Part shown: positions 58,559 to 64,000 of the stretch, in pieces
Layout: each line of letters starts with the position of its first letter
How positions within the stretch are numbered: position 1 is the first letter of the stretch
The notes under the pieces: model-generated
Seen by the model: the letters and a program-made list of their open reading frames with translations, nothing else
The model's database searches: none
Told to the model about the DNA's origin: nothing
Made by a program: the position numbers and the translations under genes
Origin: Phocaeicola sartorii JCM 17136 = DSM 21941
GTDB lineage: Bacteria > Bacteroidota > Bacteroidia > Bacteroidales > Bacteroidaceae
Length of the DNA: 64,000 bases
Direction of reading: 5' to 3'
Assembly (NCBI RefSeq): GCF_000614185.1
Contig: NZ_BAKM01000004.1
Location: 110,241 to 174,240, forward strand

Positions 58559-58881
58559 AGGTCGTCACCTCCCTTGAAACATAGTGCCGGTATGAAAAAA
58601 TACCCTTTTATTTGCAGCGTGAACGACGGGATATGTGCAGTAAAGAGTGCCTGAACCACTTACTGACTGACTGTCTGAATGAGTGAATGGATGACTGGAA
58701 TAATGCACGAATGGAGTACTGCACACAGGCAGTAAGGAATGTATGAGTGACAGACTTGTGACGTGCAGTAATGGCCGTCGGACTGAATGGAGTAAAGACC
58801 GTATTACGGCACATGTCCGGTCATTCATTCCTGACTGAAAGACTGAATCCAATTGATGTTTAATATAAAAAAGAAAAAGCA

Positions 58882-59637
58882 ATGAAAAAAGACACAGTTT
58901 TAGTTGCCGTTTGCAACCAGAAAGGCGGAGTCGGCAAATCGACCATGACGATTATGCTCGCCGGGTATTATCATTACCTGAAAGGACTGAACGTGGCTGT
59001 CATCGACTGCGATTATCCGCAGTACAGCCTGGTACGTATGAAAGAAAGGGATATGCGCACCGTTGAGCATAGCGAGTATTTCAAGCAACTGATGGTTTCC
59101 CAATATGAGCGCATCAATAAGAAAGCCTACACGATTGTCGGCTCAAAAGCGGAGAACGCCCGTGATGCGGCTGAAAAACTGAAGAAAAATGGTGACTACG
59201 ACTTGATTGTCGTGGATTTACCCGGAACCGTGAACTCTTCGGGCGTGATCAACACCATCGTGAATATGGACTATGTGATTACACCGATTATTCCCGACCG
59301 TATTGTAATGCAGAGCAGCCTCTCGTTCTCCACCACTGTTTGGGACTATGCCAAAGCGAATAAGGATACTCCATTGCAGAAATTCCTCTTTTTTTGGACC
59401 CGTAAGGATACCCGTGCTTCCACGGAGGTCTTTGATGCATACAATATCATCCTGCAAAAATTGGAGTTTACGGTATTAGATACCGTCATCCCGAAGACCA
59501 ACCGCTACAACAAGGAACTGTCCTTGGCTACCCGGAACTATTTCCGTTGCACCCTGTTTCCGCCTCCCGCCAAACTGTTGAAGGGAAGCGGACTGGCAGA
59601 GCTGGCAGAAGAACTATTGACAAAATTAAAACTATAA
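58882..59637 (+). CDS. traA: ParA-family ATPase, TraA
   Basis: 251 residues. Deviant Walker A CNQKGGVGKSTMTIMLAGYY, VAVIDCDYPQYSLVRMKERD, DYDLIVVDLPGTVNSSG. Such an ATPase heads the tra operon in CTnDOT-type elements and may position the relaxosome or DNA. The frame is intact; the next gene starts 5 bases after its stop. Confidence 0.9.
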   Translation: MKKDTVLVAVCNQKGGVGKSTMTIMLAGYYHYLKGLNVAVIDCDYPQYSLVRMKERDMRTVEHSEYFKQLMVSQYERINKKAYTIVGSKAENARDAAEKLKKNGDYDLIVVDLPGTVNSSGVINTIVNMDYVITPIIPDRIVMQSSLSFSTTVWDYAKANKDTPLQKFLFFWTRKDTRASTEVFDAYNIILQKLEFTVLDTVIPKTNRYNKELSLATRNYFRCTLFPPPAKLLKGSGLAELAEELLTKLKL

Positions 59638-59642
59638 ATACC

Positions 59643-60083
59643 ATGGCAAAGAAACAAGTAACCGTGAATGAAGAGATGATCAGAGGCATTATGGCCGGGG
59701 ATATACCCAATTATGGGAAAGAAGACATATCCGTGGATGATGCAATGACCACTGATGAATCCGACAGGAATGAGTGCGGATCGGGAAATCCCGAACCTGT
59801 ACCTGCCGAGAAAAGCACCGGCAGACAAAAGAGACGGAAAGACGGTACGGATTCGTACCGCAAGCAGTTCCTCATGGGAGGGAATGTTCTGCAAAGGCAG
59901 CAGGCTTATATAGGTATCAACAATTACCTGTTCATACAGAAGTTCCTGTCGGTTGTAGCCCCCAAGGTCAGTATGTCAAAATACATTGATGATGTACTTA
60001 CCGCCCATATAGAACAATACCAGGAGGAAATAGACAGCCTCTATCACAATCAAATCAATAATGAACCTTTATACAAGAAATGA
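59643..60083 (+). CDS. traB: TraB-like DUF3408 protein
   Basis: 146 residues from MAKKQVTVNEEMIRGIMAGD (59643); the ORF's earlier start overlaps traA and is unlikely. C-terminal DUF3408-type helices: QAYIGINNYLFIQKFLSVVA, KVSMSKYIDDVLTAHIEQYQ. Located right after traA. Role in conjugation not known. Confidence 0.78.
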   Translation: MAKKQVTVNEEMIRGIMAGDIPNYGKEDISVDDAMTTDESDRNECGSGNPEPVPAEKSTGRQKRRKDGTDSYRKQFLMGGNVLQRQQAYIGINNYLFIQKFLSVVAPKVSMSKYIDDVLTAHIEQYQEEIDSLYHNQINNEPLYKK

Positions 60084-60085
60084 TT

Positions 60086-60508
60086 ATGGAACAGTCTTTT
60101 GACATTTTGACTACCGTTGTCAGCGGTACTGCGGTATTCCTTTTAGTAGTAACAGCCATTCATGCTTCTGCAAGGCTTTTACAAATGACTTTCGGCAAAA
60201 AATCCGGTTTGAACCGAAAGGATACAAAACCGGAAAATCATCCTGAAAAAAAGGAAGAGCCACCCGGCATTGATAAGCAGTGTGCCATTTACAAGGAAAA
60301 ATACCTTACTTGTAAACCTTTGGCAAAGCGGGCACATGTCTGTATCGAGCAGGAGAATGTCAGCCTGATCAAGCAGTTGCTTCTGGTCATCGAACCCAAA
60401 GCGAGCATATCCGGCTATATCAATAATATAGTGAACGAGCATTTGGAAAAGTGCAAACCGGAGATTATAAAGTTGTACAAAGAAAAGAAAGCTGATTATG
60501 GAAACTAA
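60086..60508 (+). CDS. traC: TraC-like DUF3408 protein with membrane helix
   Basis: About 140 residues from MEQSFDILTTVVSG (60086). One transmembrane helix (TAVFLLVVTAIHASARLL), a charged linker and a C-terminal DUF3408 region (VCIEQENVSLIKQLLLVIEP, ISGYINNIVNEHLEKCKP) resembling the gene upstream, so probably an old duplication. It overlaps traD by 11 bases. Confidence 0.75.
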   Translation: MEQSFDILTTVVSGTAVFLLVVTAIHASARLLQMTFGKKSGLNRKDTKPENHPEKKEEPPGIDKQCAIYKEKYLTCKPLAKRAHVCIEQENVSLIKQLLLVIEPKASISGYINNIVNEHLEKCKPEIIKLYKEKKADYGN

Positions 60509-61274
60509 AATTCATTTCACTGTCAAAGCCTTGTGCGCAGCCTTTATCTTTTACCAGTTGTGGATATTCATCTTCAGCCGGCAAATGTATGACGCATGGG
60601 AGAAGGTCTGCCGTATGATGCGTATAGCCCGTATCAAGTTATGGAAATGCCGTAAAGAGTATCGGATATACCGGGAAAAGAAGGCGGAAAAAGCCAGAAA
60701 AAAGGCAAGGCGTAAGAAAAAGGTGACGGAAACAAAAGTGGCGCAAGAGAGCCACGGAACAGTAGCGCGGTCATCTCCGGCGGACGATAACGATGTTATC
60801 GGCAAGACCAAGATTGTCTATTTGGAAGACCCGGAAGTGGCAAGAAAAACTCCTACACGTTCCGAACCATTGGTTAAGGAACCCATAGAGGAAGATGAAG
60901 AAATCAGACCGGAAGATGTGGCGCATGAGGACAGAGGGCTGGCCAAAGAGGAGATGGAAGCATTGATGGCTCCTGTTAATTCCGAACCTGACCCTGAATT
61001 CAATACGGCAATGACATTCGAGGAAATGAACAATGTAGTGGAAGTGCTGACTTCTGAAACCGGGGATGAACAGAAAGATTTCCGTGCGAGCATGACAATT
61101 TATCACAAGTTATCCGGTACGGAAATATTGAACCTTCTGGAAAATGAAATCGGCTGTCAGCAGAAAATAGAGTCTTTGCTCAACGAATATCTGGATGAAA
61201 CGGGCAGACCGTTGGCAAAACGAAAGGCCGCATCCAAGAAGGTGGAGGCTTTCAACATAGATAAATTCGTTTAA
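60498..61274 (+). CDS. traD: TraD-like DUF4122 protein
   Basis: 258 residues. N-terminal membrane segment (ALCAAFIFYQLWIFIFS), a Lys/Arg-rich helix (KARKKARRKKKVTETK), an acidic linker, and a C-terminal part FNTAMTFEEMNNVVEVLTSE, MTIYHKLSGTEILNLLENEI. It is last in the traA-traD group and followed by a terminator. Function unknown. Confidence 0.75.
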   Translation: METKIHFTVKALCAAFIFYQLWIFIFSRQMYDAWEKVCRMMRIARIKLWKCRKEYRIYREKKAEKARKKARRKKKVTETKVAQESHGTVARSSPADDNDVIGKTKIVYLEDPEVARKTPTRSEPLVKEPIEEDEEIRPEDVAHEDRGLAKEEMEALMAPVNSEPDPEFNTAMTFEEMNNVVEVLTSETGDEQKDFRASMTIYHKLSGTEILNLLENEIGCQQKIESLLNEYLDETGRPLAKRKAASKKVEAFNIDKFV

Positions 61275-61304
61275 TTGTTTCTTTTTGCTGTCATAGTTTT
61301 TGAA

Positions 61305-61338
61305 GGCACGTCGATGTGATATCGGTGTGCCCTTTTTT
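61305..61338 (+). terminator. Terminator after traD
   Basis: GGCAC (61305-61309) and CGAT pair with ATCG and GTGCC (61327-61331), followed by a T-run to 61338. Confidence 0.7.
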
Positions 61339-61402
61339 AATATATGAAAATATCATCGGATAAAATTCAAATAGTCATATCATTATCATAATGGCAAGAT
61401 TC

Positions 61403-61412
61403 GTACCTTTGC
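61403..61412 (+). promoter_or_regulatory. -7 promoter element of the small tra-region gene
   Basis: GTACCTTTGC includes TACCTTTG (TAnnTTTG) about 17 bases before the start at 61429. It also fits the IntDOT core pattern, which shows that pattern is not specific. Confidence 0.6.
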
Positions 61413-61428
61413 AAAAAAACGAATGATT

Positions 61429-61761
61429 ATGGCAGTGACAAAAGCGATATTGGAGAAATGGATGGTGGCACAGAAACGCCACCGCCTTTCCGACAAGCAG
61501 GTGCAGATGGCCCGTGAGCTGGGATTGAACCCTGACAAGCTCGGAAAGATAGACAACCACAAGCAGGAACCGTGGAAAGCCCCGCTTCCGCAGTTTATAG
61601 AGCACATCTATTTCAAGCGGTTCAAGCGTGAGGAACCGGAAACGGTCAAGCCGCTGAAACAGATTCTGAAAGAAATGGAGACCAAGAAGAAACTGCAAAA
61701 AGAGAAAAAGGAGGAACGGAGGAAACAGCGTGCCCTCTCTTCCGATTCCGCAGCAGAGTAA
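61429..61761 (+). CDS. Conserved tra-region protein, basic, unknown
   Basis: 110 residues from MAVTKAILEKWMVAQKRHRL. RLSDKQVQMARELGLNPDKL (helical, possible nucleic-acid contact), KLPQ-type centre (PWKAPLPQFIEHIYFKRFKR), and a very basic coiled-coil tail (EMETKKKLQKEKKEERRKQR). It lies between traD and traE as a separate unit with its own promoter and terminator. No named family. Confidence 0.7.
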   Translation: MAVTKAILEKWMVAQKRHRLSDKQVQMARELGLNPDKLGKIDNHKQEPWKAPLPQFIEHIYFKRFKREEPETVKPLKQILKEMETKKKLQKEKKEERRKQRALSSDSAAE

Positions 61762-61780
61762 ACAGCGTTCACATGACATG

Positions 61781-61826
61781 AAGCGAAGTCTGAAAGCCGT
61801 CCGGTTTCCAGGCTTCGCTTTTTTTT
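61781..61826 (+). terminator. Terminator before traE
   Basis: AAGCGAAG (61781-61788) pairs with CTTCGCTT (61813-61820), followed by six further Ts. The rest of 61827-62064 is non-coding and holds the traE promoter region. Confidence 0.8.
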
Positions 61827-61952
61827 GTGATTCGGACAAATTGTCGCTTTTTCATTCCTCATGAAGAGTGCCCGTTTTTTATCTTCTGTTTTTTTCCTTC
61901 CATCGCTACCCAAAATCCTCTTTTTCATCGTGTGGAAAATCCCTGCCGGTGT

Positions 61953-61975
61953 AACGTGACGACATACGATGACAC
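61953..61975 (+). promoter_or_regulatory. Shared operator-like element, copy 3
   Basis: The first 19 bases are AACGTGACGACATACGATG; 21 of 23 bases match the copy at 58536. It lies 45 bases upstream of a -7-like box TATATTCG (62013-62020) and 89 bases before the traE start. Confidence 0.6.
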
Positions 61976-62064
61976 GCATCGTAAGGTTTGTAAATCAATG
62001 AATTAAACACTATATATTCGCTGTCGAAATGATTTTTTGTCTCACCAATTAAAATTTTCGACAC

Positions 62065-62361
62065 ATGAAAAAAAGATTCTTTTCGGCAGCTTTCATGCTG
62101 CTTGCGACAGTCGGGGCTTTCGCCCAGGGTAACGGTATCGGCGGTATTACAGAAGCCACCAACATGGTCACCTCGTATTTTGACCCCGGCACCAAGTTGA
62201 TTTACGCCATCGGAGCCGTCGTCGGTCTGATCGGGGGCGTGAAGGTCTATTCCAAGTTCTCGTCGGGCGACCCTGACACCTCGAAGACTGCCGCCAGCTG
62301 GTTCGGAGCATGTATCTTCCTTATCGTGGCTGCAACCATCTTACGCTCATTCTTCCTGTAA
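62065..62361 (+). CDS. traE: TraE-like DUF4134 protein (channel subunit)
   Basis: 98 residues. Signal peptide (MLLATVGAFAQG) and two membrane helices (LIYAIGAVVGLIGGVKVYSK and WFGACIFLIVAATILRSFFL). The size and layout are like VirB2-type pilin/channel subunits; TraE of CTnDOT-type elements has the same form. It lies 1 base before traF. Confidence 0.88.
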   Translation: MKKRFFSAAFMLLATVGAFAQGNGIGGITEATNMVTSYFDPGTKLIYAIGAVVGLIGGVKVYSKFSSGDPDTSKTAASWFGACIFLIVAATILRSFFL

Positions 62362-62362
62362 C

Positions 62363-62695
62363 ATGGCGAAGTATCCGGTCAACAAGGGGATAGGCCGCAG
62401 CCCGGAGTTCAAGGGGCTCAAGAGCCAGTACCTGTTCGTCTTCGCGGGCGGGCTGCTCGCCCTGTTCGTGGTGTTCGTCATCATGTACATGGCAGGTATC
62501 GACCAGTGGGTCTGCATCGGTTTCGGTGTCGTTTCCGCTTCGGTGCTTGTCTGGGCGACATTCCGAATGAACGCGAAGTACGGCGAATGGGGGCTTATGA
62601 AACTCCACGCGCTGCGTAGCCATCCCCGCTACATCATCAACCGGAGGAAGTTCCTTCGGTTGATTTCTCCAACCTCAAAAAAAGGAAAAGTATGA
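62363..62695 (+). CDS. traF: TraF-like DUF4133 protein
   Basis: 110 residues. Two transmembrane helices (YLFVFAGGLLALFVVFVIMY and VCIGFGVVSASVLVWATF) and a basic C-terminus (HPRYIINRRKFLRLISPTSK). VirB3-like size and place between the pilin-like protein and the VirB4-type ATPase. Its stop overlaps the traG start (ATGA). Confidence 0.88.
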   Translation: MAKYPVNKGIGRSPEFKGLKSQYLFVFAGGLLALFVVFVIMYMAGIDQWVCIGFGVVSASVLVWATFRMNAKYGEWGLMKLHALRSHPRYIINRRKFLRLISPTSKKGKV

Positions 62696-64000
62696 GAAAC
62701 GTAATGAAAACAGCGACGCTGGAAAGCAAATTTCCGTTGCTCTCGGTAGAGCACGGGTGTATCGTCAGCAAGGATGCGGACATTACCGTGGCCTATAAGG
62801 TGGAACTGCCCGAACTTTTCACGCTCACAAAGGCGGAATACGAGTCTGTCCATTCGACATGGGCGAAAGCGGTCAAGGTGCTGCCGAACTACAGCATCGT
62901 GCACAAGCAGGACTTCTTCATCGAGGAAAGCTACCGTCCCGACATTTGCAAGGACAACCTGAGTTTTCTCAGCCGCAGCTTCGAGCGGCATTTCAACGAA
63001 CGCCCGTATTTGCAACACACCTGCTACCTGTTCCTGACCAAGACGACCAAGGAGTGTAGTCGCACTACCAGCAGCTTCAACGCCCTCACACGGAATTTCA
63101 TCATCCCGAAGGAAATGACGGACAGGGAGACCGTCACCCGTTTCATGGAGAGTTGTGAGCAGTTCGAGCGTATCGTCAACGACAGCGGCCTCCTCCGCAT
63201 GACACGCCTGACGGATGAGGAAATCACGGGAACGGACACCTCTGCGGGAATCATCGAGAAATACTTCTCGCTCTCGCAGGAGGACACCGCCTGCTTGCAG
63301 GACCTGTCACTCGGTGCCGGGGAGATGAAGATAGGCGACAACTACCTCTGCCTGCACACCCTTTCCGACCCGGAGGACCTGCCCTCAAACGTGGCTACCG
63401 ATTGCCGCTACGAACGGTTGTCCACCGACCGGAGCGACTGCCGCCTCTCCTTCGCTGCGCCGATAGGCATCCTGCTCACATGCAACCATGTCGTGAACCA
63501 GTACCTCTTCATCGACGATTCGGCGGAGAGCCTGCGCAAGTTCGAGCAGACCGCGAGGAACATGCACTCGCTTTCCCGTTACAGCCGTTCCAACCAGATC
63601 AACCGCGAATGGATTGAGGAATACCTGAACGAGGCGCACAGTAAGGGGCTGACTTCTATCCGGACACATTGTAATGTCATGGCATGGAGCGATGACCGGG
63701 AGAAACTCAAGCGCATCAAGAACGATGTCGGCAGCCAGCTGGCACTCATGGAGGCGAAGCCGCGCCACAACACGGTGGATGTGCCGACGCTGTTCTGGGC
63801 GGCGATACCCGGCAATGCCGGTGATTTCCCGTTCGAGGAGAGCTTCCACACCTTCATTGAGCAGGCGTTATGCCTGTTCATCGGGGAGACCTCCTACAAG
63901 GACTCGCTCTCGCCCTTCGGCATCCGCATGGTGGACCGGCTGACGGGAAAACCCGTCCATCTGGATATTTCCGACCTGCCGATGAAGAACGGCACGATTA
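62692..64000 (+). CDS. traG: TraG conjugation ATPase (VirB4-type), N-terminal part
   Basis: Start ATG 62692 overlaps the traF stop. The frame stays open to the end of the window (436 residues; cut by the window). MRNVMKTATLESKFPLLSVE, then DADITVAYKVELPELFTLTK, HKQDFFIEESYRPDICKDNL, LFLTKTTKECSRTTSSFNAL, and VPTLFWAAIPGNAGDFPFEE, as in TraG of Bacteroidales elements. The Walker motifs lie further on, outside the window. This ATPase powers assembly of the transfer apparatus. No frameshift seen. Confidence 0.9.
   Translation, partial: MRNVMKTATLESKFPLLSVEHGCIVSKDADITVAYKVELPELFTLTKAEYESVHSTWAKAVKVLPNYSIVHKQDFFIEESYRPDICKDNLSFLSRSFERHFNERPYLQHTCYLFLTKTTKECSRTTSSFNALTRNFIIPKEMTDRETVTRFMESCEQFERIVNDSGLLRMTRLTDEEITGTDTSAGIIEKYFSLSQEDTACLQDLSLGAGEMKIGDNYLCLHTLSDPEDLPSNVATDCRYERLSTDRSDCRLSFAAPIGILLTCNHVVNQYLFIDDSAESLRKFEQTARNMHSLSRYSRSNQINREWIEEYLNEAHSKGLTSIRTHCNVMAWSDDREKLKRIKNDVGSQLALMEAKPRHNTVDVPTLFWAAIPGNAGDFPFEESFHTFIEQALCLFIGETSYKDSLSPFGIRMVDRLTGKPVHLDISDLPMKNGTI

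Larger units (their letters stand above)
58262..58881. other. Non-coding region between divergent mobA and traA: probable oriT and regulatory region
   Basis: It holds a strong hairpin (58327-58380), the second copy of the shared 23-bp element (58536-58558) and a run of short repeats such as AATGGAGTA (58710-58718, 58786-58794) and TGCAGTAA. In relatives oriT lies next to mobA. No gene was found. Confidence 0.5.

Noticed and set aside
61403..61412. GTACCTTTGC as an internal attachment core
   Set aside because: It sits at promoter distance from a gene and fits the -7 consensus; no recombinase gene or boundary is near.
1..64000. CRISPR array, tRNA or rRNA genes, tetQ or another known antibiotic-resistance gene
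   Set aside because: None was seen on either strand; the direct repeats present are only two-unit or hairpin-type.

Overview
The window looks like chromosome of a Bacteroidales gut bacterium (Bacteroides, Phocaeicola or Parabacteroides type; the species cannot be told) carrying a CTnDOT-superfamily integrative conjugative element (ICE). The signs are hybrid two-component systems, lipoproteins with LxxC lipoboxes followed by acidic residues, promoters of the Bacteroides TTTG / TAnnTTTG type, RteA/RteB-like regulators, and MobA/B/C plus TraA-G transfer genes. No rRNA, tRNA or CRISPR array was seen.

Layout. 1-6.9 kb: host polysaccharide-utilisation DNA, with the 3' end of one hybrid two-component regulator (HTCS), a GH88 unsaturated glucuronyl hydrolase and a second complete HTCS. 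7.3-15.4 kb: left-end ICE module with two tandem tyrosine recombinases, three overlapping excisionase-like HTH genes, a RibD-C/DHFR-like gene and rteB/rteA. tetQ, which precedes rteA in CTnDOT, is absent. 15.5-36.9 kb: about 20 co-directional genes, mostly exported or lipid-anchored. They include an M15 peptidase-peptide deformylase fusion, a periplasmic-binding-domain-legumain fusion, a BMP-type binding lipoprotein, three zinc-ribbon lipoproteins, two large paralogous lipoproteins, a transglutaminase-like lipoprotein, a CsgG-like protein, an NCS2 permease, a metalloprotease-fold protein with a lost active site, an outer-membrane barrel and an S41 protease. A divergent membrane-spanning TPR-AraC regulator (37.2-38.9 kb) faces this locus across an intergenic region with AraC-like direct repeats. 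39-49 kb: a damaged LuxR-type gene, a PRTRC cassette (ThiF, B, a fourth gene, C, E), small proteins, topoisomerase III and DUF4099/DUF3945 proteins. 50-52.4 kb: an AAA ATPase + RloB pair like the AbiL phage-defence system. 52.5-54.3 kb: small cargo proteins. 54.5-58.3 kb: MobC coupling protein, MobB relaxase, MobA. 58.3-58.9 kb: probable oriT/regulatory region. 58.9-64 kb: traA to traG, the last cut by the window end.

Two sequence-level patterns cut across genes. Four long imperfect inverted repeats (44.2, 44.8, 49.7 and 54.4 kb) share a core but have different, still base-paired, outer stems. A near-identical ~23-bp element lies upstream of three transfer-region operons (49.27, 58.54 and 61.96 kb), in two of them about 45-50 bp from a recognisable -7 box.

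The window also contains more than 20 apparent single-base indels that split otherwise well-conserved genes (HTCS, GH88, rteA, rteB, topB, relaxase and others). Most look like single missing bases, several in homopolymers, so assembly error is the simplest explanation. Genes are annotated here over their restored full extents, with the break stated.
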